This document shows positions 34,756 through 46,904 of a stretch of 64,000 nt of DNA, one piece after another (position 1 is the first letter of the stretch; each line of letters begins with the position of its first letter). Source of the stretch: Hyperoodon ampullatus (Eukaryota; Chordata; Mammalia; Artiodactyla; Ziphiidae); the NCBI GenBank assembly GCA_949752795.1, contig CATKHW010000554.1, positions 62,001 through 126,000 on the forward strand, read 5' to 3'. The notes beneath the pieces are model-generated. The model saw only the letters and a program-made list of their open reading frames with translations, made no database searches and had not been told where the DNA came from. The position numbers and the translations under genes were made by a program.

Positions 34756-36493
34756 AAGAATTTCCCAGTTTTTTTGTTTTGTTTTTGAAATTCCTTTATA
34801 TAGTGTGTTTGAGCTGATTCTCGCTGCCATGTTTATGCCAGTCTAGACACACTTGATTCCCTTACGGAGACATATCAATACATAGGTTTTAAGATTCTTA
34901 CTAGACAGATATATTCCTCTGCGGGAAATATGGGGTTTTGAGTCCCTTTCACTGAGGAAGGTGTAGGTCTTGTCTATTCCATAGTTGGTTTTTGGAACGG
35001 TACCTGTGCTTATATCAAACTCTGGTTTTATGCATCACCCCACCTCTCCTTCCCCCTTAAGCAGGCATAAGAGTGTTTTCTAAATGTGAGACACTGTTCT
35101 CTTTCCTAACTCAGTTCAAGTGTAGCCATGTTTACAGGATCTTCATAAGTGATATCTTATGATAAATTTCTTTTTATGTGTGACTTATTTCACTTAGAAT
35201 CATCATACCTGAATCCACCCATTTTGCTGCTACTGGTCTTATGACATTGATTTCATGGCTGAGGGATATTCCATCGTACATAAGTACCACAATTTTTTGA
35301 ACCTTTTTTATATTTCCAGGGATAATTAAGGCGTACCCAACTTGAGGTCCTTGTAAGCAGTGCAGCCCTAAATTTTGGGGTGGCTCTGTCTTATTGATTT
35401 TCAGTTTTCCCAAGGTATATTCCCTAGACCTGAAGTGCCCTTGGCTCTGTAGCTCTGTTGTTTACTTGTTTTAGGGAACCCAATGCACTGCTCCAGAGAG
35501 GCAGTTGGCAATTTACTTCCGGCCCATCAGCATAACAAGGCTCCCTGTTCTCCAGGGCCTGTCTTGCCTTTCTGGGTTTTACACATTTTGTGGATGTCCC
35601 TTTTGACCGGTGGGAAGTGATACTTCTTTGTAGTGCAGATTTGCATTGCCCGCTTGCTTGCTTGGCCAAAAAGGGCATATGCGTTTTCTCCTGAATATAT
35701 TCAGGAGAAAAAGCATACGCCCTTTTGGCCAAGTGCATCATTGTCGAAGTTGTTCCACCCTTCCTGTGCTTTAAAGGTGATTCCAACGTACCTCTTGAAA
35801 TCTGTTTCCTGCTATTCTGCCTCGCTTTCAAGTCCGCCTCGTTGCCATCCCTCAACTGATTTTTGGATGATAGTTGTACTTTATTACTCGGCCAGTTTGT
35901 GAATTGCTGTGCCCCTGAGCCCCATTTTTCAACTCGTTTTTGGTGAGCTGACCGAAAGTCCAAAATTTTGGTTCAGGATCTATACTGGTTCCTGGTGGGT
36001 GGCTGAGAATTTGGTTAATTCTTCTTCCTGCCGGGAAATTACAGTGATATGTGCCCGTCCAAATGCCTAACAGCTACTCTCTCATTGGTTCTCCCTCTTC
36101 ATTTTCATCCTCTGCCAAATTGGCAACCTGTGCGAACCAGGAGGTTAAAGGGTCTGTCTCTCCAAGTTGCGAGTTTGATAGTAAAGCAGATGGAAAGTCA
36201 AACCGGAGCACCAGGAGAGGGACTATTCGTTGAGTTTTAGAAACCTTTCGTATTCACAGTGTGTCCGTTCTCTAGGTTTCCCATACATGTTATAGCTGTA
36301 GGAATATTCCCTTCAACCTGCAGAGTTGGGACCCATGGAATGGGTGCCAGGCATTTGTGCTTTAAGGGGTCTGCATTTGCTCACCCAATCTCACCAATCC
36401 TCTCAGTCCCAAGTGTCCTTCCTTATGCCACATCCAGCTGTCATTGTAGATAGGGTCATTCCAGGTTTCATCAGAGACCCTGAAGGAATTGTA
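34756..36493 (+). repeat. Satellite unit 21 (trimer member 2)
   Basis: 1,738 bp. Differs from unit 18 at ATCATCATACCTG (a CpG to CpA change). Relic open at 35174-35413. Confidence 0.95.
35661..35733. repeat. Palindrome, unit 21
   Basis: 73 bp, the same arm variants as unit 17. Confidence 0.93.
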
Positions 36494-38232
36494 AAGAATT
36501 TCCCAGTTTTTTTGTTTTGTTTTTGAAATTCCTTTATATAGTGTGTTTGAGCTGATTCTCGCTGCCATGTTTATGCCAGTCTAGACACACTTGATTCCCT
36601 TACGGAGACATATCAATACATAGGTTTTAAGATTCTTACTAGACAGATATATTCCTCTGCGGGAAATATGGGGTTTTGAGTCCCTTTCACTGAGGAAGGT
36701 GTAGGTCTTGTCTATTCCATAGTTGGTTTTTGGAACGGTACCTGTGCTTATATCAAACTCTGGTTTTATGCATCACCCCACCTCTCCTTCCCCCTTAAGC
36801 AGGCATAAGAGTGTTTTCTAAATGTGAGACACTGTTCTCTTTCCTAACTCAGTTCAAGTGTAGCCATGTTTACAGGATCTTCATAAGTGATATCTTACGA
36901 TAAGTTTCTTTTTCTGTATGACTTATTTCACTTAGAATCATCGTACCTGAATCCACCCATTTTGCTGCTACTGGTCTTATGACATTGATTTCATGGCTGA
37001 GAGATATTCCATCGTACGTAAGTACCACAATTTTTTGAACCATTTTTATATTTCCTGGGATATTTAAGGTGTACCCAAGTTGAGGTCCTTGTAAGCAGTG
37101 CAGCCCTAAATTTTGTGGTTGCTCTGTCTTATTGATTTTCAGTTTTCCCAAGGTATATTCCCTAGACTGGAAGTGCCCTTGGCTCTGTAGCTCTGTTGTT
37201 TACTTGTTTTAGGGAACACAATGCACTCCTCCAGAGAGGCAGTTGGCAATTTACATCCCGCCCATCAGCATAACAAGGCTCCCTGTTCTCCAGGGCCTGT
37301 CTTGCCTTTGTGGTTTTTACACATTTTGTGGATGTCCCTTTTGACCGGTGGGAAGTGATACTTCTTTGTAGTGCAGATTTGCATTGCCCGCTTGCTTTCT
37401 TGGCCAAAAAGGGCGTATGCGTTTTCTCCTGAATATATTCAGGAGAAAACGCATACGCCCTTTTTGGCCAAGTGCATCATTTTCGAAGTTGTGCCCCTCT
37501 TCCTGTGCTTTAAAGGCGATTCCAATGTACCTCTTGAAATCTGTTTCCTGCTATTCTGCCTCGCTCTCAAGTCCGCCTCGTTGCCTTCCCTCAACAGATT
37601 TTTGGACGATAGTTGTCCTTTATTACTCGGCCAGTTTGTGAATTGCTGTGCCCCTGAGCTCCATTTTTCAACTCGTTTTTGGTGAGCTGACCGCAAGTCC
37701 AAAATTTTGGTTCAGGACCTATACTGGTTCCTGGTGGGTGGCTGAGACCTTGGTTAATTCTTCTTCCTGCCGGGAAATTACAGTGATATGTGCCCGTCCA
37801 AATGCCTAACAGCTACTCTCTCATTGGTTCTCCCTCTTCCCTTTCATCCTCTGCCAAATTGGCAACCTGTGCGAACCAGGAGGTTAAAGGGGCTGTCTCT
37901 CCAAGTTGGGAGGTTGATAGTAAAGCAGATGGAAAGTCAAACCGTAGCACCAGGAGAGGGACAATTCGTTGAGTTTTAGAAACCTTTCGTATTGACAGTG
38001 TGTCCGTTCTCTAGGTTTCCCATACATGTTGCAGCTGTAGTAATATTCCCTTCAACCTGGAGAGTTGGGACCCATGGATTGGGTGTCAGGCATTTGTGCT
38101 TTAAAGGGTCTGCATTTGCTCAACCAATCTCACCAATCGTCTCAGTCCCAAGTGTCCCTCCTTATGCCACATCCAGCTGTCATTGTAGATAGGGTCATTC
38201 CAGGTTTCATCAGAGACCCTGAAGGAATTGTA
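36494..38232 (+). repeat. Satellite unit 22 (trimer member 3)
   Basis: 1,739 bp. Differs from unit 19 at TTCTGTATGAC and CTCGCTCTCAAG. Relic open at 36870-37151. Confidence 0.95.
37399..37472. repeat. Palindrome, unit 22 (perfect)
   Basis: All 37 pairs match. Confidence 0.97.
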
Positions 38233-39970
38233 AAGAATTTCCCAGTTTTTTTGTTTTGTTTTTGAAATTCCTTTTTATAGTGGGTTTGAGCTGATTCTCG
38301 CTGCCATGTTTATGCCAGTCTAGACACACTTGATTCCGTAACGGAGACATATCAATACATAGGTTTTAAGATTCTTACTAGTCAGATATATTCCTCTGCG
38401 GGAAATATGGGGTTTTGAGTCCCTTTCACTGAGGAAGGTGTAGGTCTTGTCTATTCCATAGTTGGTTTTTGGAACGGTACCTGTGCTTATATCAAACTCT
38501 GGTTTTAGGCATCACCCCACCTCTCCTTCCCCCTTAAGCAGGCATAAGAGTGTTTTCTAAATGTGAGACACTGTTCTCTTTCCTAACTCAGTTCAAGTGT
38601 AGCCATGTTTACAGGATCTTCATAAGTGATATCTTATGATAAATTTCTTTTTATGTGTGACTTATTTCACTTAGAATCATCATACCTGAATCCACCCATT
38701 TTGCTGCTACTGGTCTTATGACATTGATTTCATGGCTGAGGGATATTCCATCGTACATAAGTACCACAATTTTTTGAACCTTTTTTATATTTCCAGGGAT
38801 AATTAAGGCGTACCCAACTTGAGGTCCTTGTAAGCAGTGCAGCCCTAAATTTTGGGGTGGCTCTGTCTTATTGATTTTCAGTTTTCCCAAGGTATATTCC
38901 CTAGACCTGAAGTGCCCTTGGCTCTGTAGCTCTGTTGTTTACTTGTTTTAGGGAACCCAATGCACTGCTCCAGAGAGGCAGTTGGCAATTTACTTCCGGC
39001 CCATCAGCATAACAAGGCTCCCTGTTCTCCAGGGCCTGTCTTGCCTTTCTGGGTTTTACACATTTTGTGGATGTCCCTTTTGACCGGTGGGAAGTGATAC
39101 TTCTTTGTAGTGCAGATTTGCATTGCCCGCTTGCTTGCTTGGCCAAAAAGGGCATATGCGTTTTCTCCTGAATATATTCAGGAGAAAAAGCATACGCCCT
39201 TTTGGCCAAGTGCATCATTGTCGAAGTTGTTCCACCCTTCCTGTGCTTTAAAGGTGATTCCAACGTACCTCTTGAAATCTGTTTCCTGCTATTCTGCCTC
39301 ACTTTCAAGTCCGCCTCGTTGCCATCCCTCAACTGATTTTTGGATGATAGTTGTCCTTTATTACTCGGCCAGTTTGTGAATTGCTGTGCCCCTGAGCTCC
39401 ATTTTTCAACTCGTTTTTGGTGAGCTGACCGCAAGTCCAAAATTTTGGTTCAGGATCTATACTGGTTCCTGGTGGGTGGCTGAGACTTTGGTTAATTCTT
39501 CTTCCTGCCGGGAAATTACAGTGATATGTGCCCGTCCAAATGCCTAACAGCTACTCTCTCATTGGTTCTCCCTCTTCCTTTTCATCCTCTGCCAAATTGG
39601 CAACCTGTGCGAACCAGGAGGTTAAAGGGTCTGTCTCTCCAAGTTGCGAGTTTGATAGTAAAGCAGATGGAAAGTCAAACCGGAGCACCAGGAGAGGGAC
39701 TATTCGTTGAGTTTTAGAATCCTTTCGTATTCACAGTGTGTCCGTTCTCTAGGTTTCCCATACATGTTATAGCTGTAGGAATATTCCCTTCAACCTGCAG
39801 AGTTGGGACCCATGGAATGGGTGCCAGGCATTTGTGCTTTAAGGGGTCTGCATTTGCTCACCCAATCTCACCAATCCTCTCAGTCCCAAGTGTCCCTCCT
39901 TATGCCACATCCAGCTGTCATTGTAGATAGGGTCATTCCAGGTTTCATCAGAGACCCTGAAGGAATTGTA
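38233..39970 (+). repeat. Satellite unit 23 (trimer member 1)
   Basis: 1,738 bp. No difference from unit 20 seen by eye. Relic open at 38651-38890. Confidence 0.95.
39138..39210. repeat. Palindrome, unit 23
   Basis: 73 bp, the same arm variants as unit 17. Confidence 0.93.
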
Positions 39971-41689
39971 AAGAATTTCCCAGTTTTTTTGTTTTGTTTT
40001 TGAAATTCCTTTATATAGTGTGTTTGAGCTGATTCTCGCTGCCATGTTTATGCCAGTCTAGACACACTTGATTCCCTTACGGAGACATATCAATACATAG
40101 GTTTTAAGATTCTTACTAGACAGATATATTCCTCTGCGGGAAATATGGGGTTTTGAGTCCCTTTCACTGAGGAAGGTGTAGGTCTTGTCTATTCCATAGT
40201 TGGTTTTTGGAACGGTACCTGTGCTTATATCAAACTCTGGTTTTATGCATCACCCCACCTCTCCTTCCCCCTTAAGCAGGCATAAGAGTGTTTTCTAAAT
40301 GTGAGACACTGTTCTCTTTCCTAACTCAGTTCAAGTGTAGCCATGTTTACAGGATCTTCATAAGTGATATCTTATGATAAATTTCTTTTTATGTGTGACT
40401 TATTTCACTTAGAATCATCATACCTGAATCCACCCATTTTGCTGCTACTGGTCTTATGACATTGATTTCATGGCTGAGGGATATTCCATCGTACATAAGT
40501 ACCACAATTTTTTGAACCTTTTTTATATTTCCAGGGATAATTAAGGTGTACCCAACTTGAGGTCCTTGTAAGCAGTGCAGCCCTAAATTTTGGGGTGGCT
40601 CTGTCTTATTGATTTTCAGTTTTCCCAAGGTATATTCCCTAGACTGGAAGTGCCCTTGGCTCTGTAGCTCTGTTCTTTACTTGTTTTAGGGAACACAATG
40701 CACTCCTCCAGAGAGACAGTTGGCAATTTACATCCCGCCCATCAACATAACAAGGCTCCCTGTTCTGCAGGGCCTGTCTTGCCTTTCTGGTTTTTACACA
40801 TTTTGTGGATGTCCCTTTTGACCGGTGGGAAGTGATACTTCTTTGTAGTGCAGATTTGCATTGCCCGCTTGCTTGCTTGGCCAAAAAGGGCGTATGCGTT
40901 TTCTCCCGCATACGCCCTTTTTGGCCAAGTGCATCATTGTCGAAGTTGTGCCCCTCGTCCTGTGCTTTAAAGGCGATTCCAACGTACCTCTTGAAATCTG
41001 TTTCCTGCTATTCTGCCTCGCTTTCAAGTCCGCCTCGTTGCCTTCCCTCAACAGATTTTTGTACGATAGTTGTCCTTTATTACTCGGCCAGTTTGTGAAT
41101 TGCTGTGCCCCTGAGCTCCATTTCACAACTCGTTTTTGGTGAGCTGACCGGAAGTCCAACATTTTGGTTCAGAACCTATGCCGGTTCCCGGTGGGGGGCT
41201 GAGACTTTGGTTAATTCTTCTTCCTGCCGGGAAATTACAGTGATATGTGCCCGTCCAAATGCCTAACAGCTATTCTCTCATTGGTTCTCCCTCATCCCTT
41301 TCATCCTCTGCCAAATTGGCAACCTGTGTGAACCAGGAGGTTAAAGGGACTGTCTCTCCAAGTTGGGAGGTTGATAGTAGAGCAGATGGAAAGTCAAACC
41401 GGATCACCAGGAGCGGGACTATTCGTTGAATTTTAGAAACCTTTCGTATTCACAGTGTGTCCGTTATCTAGGTTTCCCGTACATGTTATAACTTTAGTAA
41501 TATTCCCTTCAACCTTGAGAGTTGGGACCCATGGAATGGGTGCCAGGCATTTGTGCTTTAAAGGGTCTGCATTTGCTCACCCAATCTCACCAATCCTCTC
41601 AGTCCCAAGTGTCCAGCCTTATTCCACATCCAGCTGTCGTTGTAGATAGGGTCATTCCAGGTTTCATCAGAGACCCTGAAGGAATTGTA
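39971..41689 (+). repeat. Satellite unit 24 (hybrid, with 20-bp palindrome deletion)
   Basis: 1,719 bp, the shortest unit. The first ~670 bp belongs to the trimer type (relic open at 40389-40628). From about 40,640 it matches unit 25 (GAGAGACAGTTGG, CATCAACATAAC, TTCTGCAGGG). The length deficit is explained by the palindrome deletion. Confidence 0.95.
40876..40929. repeat. Deleted palindrome, unit 24
   Basis: 54 bp. Twenty bases spanning the symmetry centre are gone: six left of the centre and fourteen right of it. The join TTCTCC/CGCATA lies at 40906/40907. What remains is a perfect 23-bp inverted repeat with an 8-base spacer (TTTTCTCC). Confidence 0.96.
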
Positions 41690-43429
41690 AAGAATTTCCC
41701 AGTTTTTTTTTTTTTGTTTTTGAAATTCCTTTTTATAGTGGGTTTGAGCTGATTCTCGCTGCCATGTTTATGCCAGTCTAGACACACTTGATTCCCTTAC
41801 GGAGATATATCAATACATAGGTTTTAAGATTCTTACTAGTCAGATATATTCCTCTGCGGGAAATATGGTGTTTTGAGTCCCTTTCACTGAGGAAGGTGTA
41901 GGTCTTGTCTATTCCATAGTTGGTTTTTGGAACGGTACCTGTGCTTATATCAAACTCTGGTTTTATGCATCACCCCACCTCTCCTTCCCCCTTAAGCAGG
42001 CATAAGAGTGTTTTCTAAATGTGAGACACTGTTCTCTTTCCTAACTCAGTTCAAGTGTAGCCATGTTTACAGGATCTTCATAAGTGATATGTTATGATAA
42101 GTTTCTTTTTCTCTGTGACTTATTTCACTTAGAATCATCGTACCTGAATCCACCCATTTTGCTGCTACTGGTCTTATGACATTGATTTCATGGCTGAGGG
42201 ATATTCCATCGTACGTAAGTACCACAATTTTTTGAACCATTTTTATATTTCCTGGGATATTTAAGGTGTACCCAAGTTGAGGTCCTTGTAAGCACTGCAG
42301 CCCTAAATTTTGGAGTGGCTCTGTCTTATTGATTTTCAGTTTTCCCAAGGTATATTCCCTAGACTGGAAGTGCCCTTGGCTCTGTAGCTCTGTTCTTTAC
42401 TTGTTTTAGGGAACACAATGCACTCCTCCAGAGAGACAGTTGGCAATTTACATCCCGCCCATCAACATAACAGGGCTCCCTGTTCTGCAGGGCCTTTCTT
42501 GCCTTTCTGTTTTTTACACATTTTGTGGATGTCCCTATTGACCGGTGGGAAGTGATACTTCTTTGTAGTGCAGATTTGCATTGCCCACTTGCTTGCTTGG
42601 CCAAAAAGGGTGTATGCGTTTTCTCCTGAATATAATCAGGAGAAAACGCATACGCCCTTTTTTGCCAAGTTCATCATTGTCAAAGTTGTGCCCCTCTTCC
42701 TGTGCTTTAAAGGCGATTCCAACGTACCTCTTGAAATCTGTTTCCTGCTATTCTGCCTCGCTTTCAAGTCCGCCTCGTTGCCTTCCCTCAACAGATTTTT
42801 GGACAATAGTTGTCCTTTATTACTCGGCCAGTTTGTGAATTGCTGTGCCCCTGAGCTCCATTTTTCAACTCGTTTTTGGTGAACTGAACACAAGTCCAAA
42901 ATTTTGGTTCAGGACCTATGCTGGTTCCCGGTGGGTGGCTGAGACTTTGGTTAATTCTTCTCCTGCCGGGATGTTAGAGTGATATGTGCCCGTCCAAATG
43001 CCTAACAGCTACTCTCTCATTGATTCTCCCTCTTCCCTTTCATCCTCTGCCAAATTGGATACCTGTGCGAACCAGGAGGTTAAAGGGGCTGTCTCTCCAA
43101 GTTGGGAGATTGATAGTAAAGCAGATGGAAAGTCAAACCGGAGCACCAGGAGAGGGACTATTCGTTGAGTTTTAGAAACCTTTCATATTCACATTGTGTC
43201 CGTTCTCTAGGTTTCCAGTTCATGTTATAGCGGTAGTAATATTCCCTTCAACATGGAGAGTTCGGACCCATGGAATGGGTGCCATTCATTATTGATTTAA
43301 AGGGTCTGCATTTGTTCACCCAATCTCACCAATCCTCTCAGTCCCAACTGTCCAGCCTTATGCCACATCCAGCTGTCGTTGTAGATAGGGTCATTCCAGG
43401 TTTTTATCAGAGACCCTGAAGGAATTGTA
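41690..43429 (+). repeat. Satellite unit 25
   Basis: 1,740 bp. The first G of the T-tract is T, giving 13 T in a row from about 41,703. Relic open at 42067-42348. Shares GAGAGACAGTTGG and CATCAACATAAC with unit 24. The end has an extra base in AGGTTTTTATCAG and private GTTTCCAGTTCATG. Confidence 0.95.
42596..42669. repeat. Palindrome, unit 25
   Basis: 74 bp with three mismatches, one of them at the centre (GAATATAATC), one in GGGTGT and one in TTTTTTGCC. Confidence 0.93.
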
Positions 43430-45167
43430 AAGAATTTCCCAGTTTTTTTGTTTTGTTTTTGAAATTCCTTTTTATAGTGGGTTTGAGCTGATTCTCGCTG
43501 CCATGTTTATGCCAGTCTAGACACACTTGATTCCCTTACGGAGACATATCAATACATAGGTTTTAAGATTCTTACGAGTCAGATATATTCCTCTTCGGGA
43601 AATATGGGGTTTTGAGTCCCTTTCACTGAGGAAGGTGTAGGTCTTGTCCATTCCATAGTTGGTTTTTGGAACGGTACCTGTGCTTATATGAAACTCTGGT
43701 TTTATGCATCACCCCACCTCTCCTTCCCCCTTAAGCAGGCATAAGAGTGTTTTCTAAATGTGAGACACTGTTCTCTTTCCTAACTCAGTTCAAGTGTAGC
43801 CATGTTTACAGGATCTTCATAAGTGATATCTTATGATAAGTTTCTTTTTCTCTGTGACTTATTTTACTTAGAATCATCGTACCTGAATCCACCCATTTTG
43901 CTGCTACTGGTCTTATGACATTGATTTCATGGCTGAGGGATATTCCATCGTACGTAAGTACCACAATTTTTTGAACCATTTTTATATTTCCTGGGATAAT
44001 TAAGGTTACCCAAGTTGAGGTCCTTGTAAGCAGTGCAGCCCTAAATTTTGGGGTGGCTCTGTCTTATTGATTTTCAGTTTTCCCAAGGAATATTCCCTAG
44101 ACTGGAAGTGCCCTTGGCTCTGTAGCTCTGTTGTTTACTTGTTTTAGGGAACACAATGCACTCCTCCAGAGAGGCAGTTGGCAATTTACATTCCGCGCAT
44201 CAGCATAACAAGGCTCCCTGTTCTCCAGGGCCTGTCTTGCCTTTCTGGTTTTTACACATTTTGTGGATGTCCCTTTTGACCGGTGGGAAGTGATACTTCT
44301 TTGTATTGCAGATTTGCATTGCCCGCTTGCTTGCTTGGCCAAAAAGGGCGTATGCGTTTTCTCCTGAATATATTCAGGAGAAAACGCATACGCCCTTTTT
44401 GGCCAAGTGCATCATTGTCGAAGTTGTGCCCCTCTTCCTGTGCTTTAAAGGCGATTCCAACGTACCTCTTGAAATCTGTTTCCTGCTATTCTGCCTCGCT
44501 TTCAAGTCCGCCTCATTGCCTTCCCTCAACAGATTTTTGGACGATAGTTGTCCTTTATTACTCGGCCACTTTTTGCATTGCTGTGCCCCTGAGCTCCATT
44601 TCTCAACTCGTTTTTGGTGAGCTGACTGCAAGTCCAAAATTTTGGTTCAGGAACTATGCTGTTTCCCGGTGGGTGGCTGAGACTTTGGTTAATTCTTCAT
44701 CCTGCCGGGAAATTACAGTGATATGTGCCCGTCCAAATGCCCAACAGCTACTCTCTCATTGGTTCTCCCTCTTCCCTTTCATCCTGTGCCAAATTGGCAA
44801 CCTGTGCGAACCAGGAGGTTAAAGGGGCTGTCTCTCCAAGTTGGGAGGTTGATAGTAAAGCAGATGGAAAGTCAAACCGGAGCACCAGGCGAGGGACTAT
44901 TCGTTGAGTTTTAGAAACCTTTCGTATTCACAGTGTGTCCATTCTCTAGGTTTCCCGTACATGTTATAGCTGTAGTAATATTCCCTTCAACCTGGAGAGG
45001 TGGGACCCATGGAATGGGTGACATGCATTATTGCTTTAAAGGGTCTGTATTTTCTCACCCAATCTCAGCAATCCTCTCAGTCCCAAGTGTCCAGCCTTAT
45101 GCCACATCCAGCTGTCGTTGTATAGAGGGTCATTCCAGGTTTCATCAGAGACCCTGAAGGAATTGTA
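43430..45167 (+). repeat. Satellite unit 26
   Basis: 1,738 bp. GGATAATTAAGGTTACCC is shared with units 12 and 16 and breaks the relic. The 179-codon plus frame at 44283-44822 is spurious and runs across the palindrome into the unassigned part. Confidence 0.95.
44334..44407. repeat. Palindrome, unit 26 (perfect)
   Basis: All 37 pairs match. Confidence 0.97.
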
Positions 45168-46904
45168 AAGAATTTCCCAGTTTTTCTGTTTTGTTTTTGA
45201 AATTCCTTTTTATAGTGGGTTTGAGCTGATTCTAGCTAACATGTTTATGCCAGTCTAGACACACTTGATTCCCTTACGGAGACATATCAATACATAGGTT
45301 TTAAGATTCTTACTAGACAGATATATTCCTCTGCGGGAAATATGGGGTTTTGAGTCCCTTTCACTGAGGAAGGTGTAGGTCTTGTCCATTCCATAGTTGG
45401 TTTTTGGAACGGTACCTGTGCTTATATCAAACTCTGGTTTTATGCATCACCCCACCTCTCCTTTCCCCTTAAGCAGGCATAAGAGTGTTTTCTAAATGTG
45501 AGACTCTGTTCTCTTTCCTAAATCAGTTCAAGTGTAGCCATGTTTACAGGATCTTCATAAGTGATATCTTATGATAAGTTTCATTTTATGTGTGACTTAT
45601 TTCACTTAGAACCATCGTACCTGAATCCACCCATTTTGCTGCTACTGGTCTTATGACATTGATTTCATGGCTGAGGGATATTCCATCGTACGTAACTACC
45701 ACAATTTTTTGAACCATTTTTATATTTCCTGGGATATTTAAGGTGTACCCAAGTTGAGGTCCTTGTAAGCAGTGCAGCCCTAAATTTTGGGGTGGCTCTG
45801 TCTTATTGATTTTCAGTTTTCCCAAGGTATATTCCGTAGACTGGAAGTGCCCTTGGCTCTGTAGCTCTGCTCTTTACTTGTTTAGGGAACACAATGCATT
45901 CCTCCAGAGAGACAGTTGGCAATTTACATCCCGCCCATCAGCATAACAAGGCTCCCTGTTCTCCAGGGCCTATCTTGCCTTTCTGGTATTTACACATTTT
46001 GTGGATGTTCCTTTTGACCGGTGGGAAGTGATACTTCTTTGTAGTGCAGATTTGCATTGCCCGCTTGCTTGCTTGGCAAAAAGGGCGTATGCGTTTTCTC
46101 CTGAATATATTCAGGAGAAAACTCATACGCCCTTTTTGGCCAAGTGCCTCATTGTCTATGTTGTGCCCCTCTTCCTGTGCTTTAAAGGCGATTCCAACGT
46201 ACCTCTTGAAATCTGTTTCCTGCTATTCTGCCTCGCTTTCAAGTCCGCCTCGGTGCCTACCCTCATCAGATTTTTGGACGATAGCTGTCCTTTATTACTC
46301 GGCCAGTTTGTGAATTGCTGTGCCCCTGAGCTCCATTTTTCAACTCGTTTTTGGTTAGCTGACCGCAAGTCCAAAATTTTGGTTCAGGACCTATGCTGGT
46401 TCCCGGTGGGTGGCTGAGACTTTGGTTACTTCTTCTTCCTGGGGGGAAGTTAGAGTGATATGTGCCCGTCCAAATGCCTAACAGCTTCTCTCTCATGGGT
46501 TCTCCCTCTTCCCTTTCATCCTCTGCCAAATTGGCAACCTGTGCGAACCAGGAAGTTAAAGGGGCTGTCTCTCCAAGTTTGGAGGTTGATAGTAAAGCAG
46601 ATGGAAAGTCAAACCGGAGCACCAGGAGAGGGTTTATTCGTTGAGTTTTAGAAACCTTTCGTATTCACAGTGTGTCCATTCTCTAGGTTTCCCGTACATG
46701 TTATAGCTATAGTAATATTCCCTTCAACCTGGAGAGTTGGGACCCATGGACTGGGTGCCAGGCATTTGTGCTTTAAAGGGTCTGCATTTGCTCACCCAAT
46801 CTCACCAATCGTCTCAGTCCCAAGTGTCCCTTCTTATGCCACATCCAGCTGTCATTGTAGATAGGGTCATTCCAGGTTTCATCAGAGACCCTGAAGGAAT
46901 TGTA
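45168..46904 (+). repeat. Satellite unit 27
   Basis: 1,737 bp. Relic open at 45586-45825, shortened by TTTTATGTGTG. Private GATTCTAGCTAACATG at the start and GGGGGGAAGTTAG near 46,441. Confidence 0.95.
46072..46144. repeat. Palindrome, unit 27
   Basis: 73 bp. One C is lost on the left (TTGGCAAAAAGG) and there is one mismatch on the right (AAAACTCATACG). Confidence 0.93.

Larger units (their letters stand above)
33018..38232 (+). repeat. Three-unit higher-order repeat, copy B (5,215 bp)
   Basis: Units 20, 21 and 22, exactly 5,215 bp downstream of copy A. Within it, unit 20 matches unit 23 without any difference I could find, so B and C are the more recent pair. Confidence 0.9.
38233..40640 (+). 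repeat. Three-unit higher-order repeat, copy C (partial)
   Basis: Unit 23 and the first ~670 bp of unit 24 continue the 5,215-bp period with almost no change from copy B. The match stops at about 40,640, where CTAGACTGG replaces CTAGACCTG and the sequence switches to another monomer type shared with unit 25. Confidence 0.88.

Noticed and set aside
44283..44822. 179-codon plus-strand frame in unit 26 as a membrane-protein-like gene
   Set aside because: It is open in unit 26 only by chance substitutions; the same stretch is closed in every sister unit.
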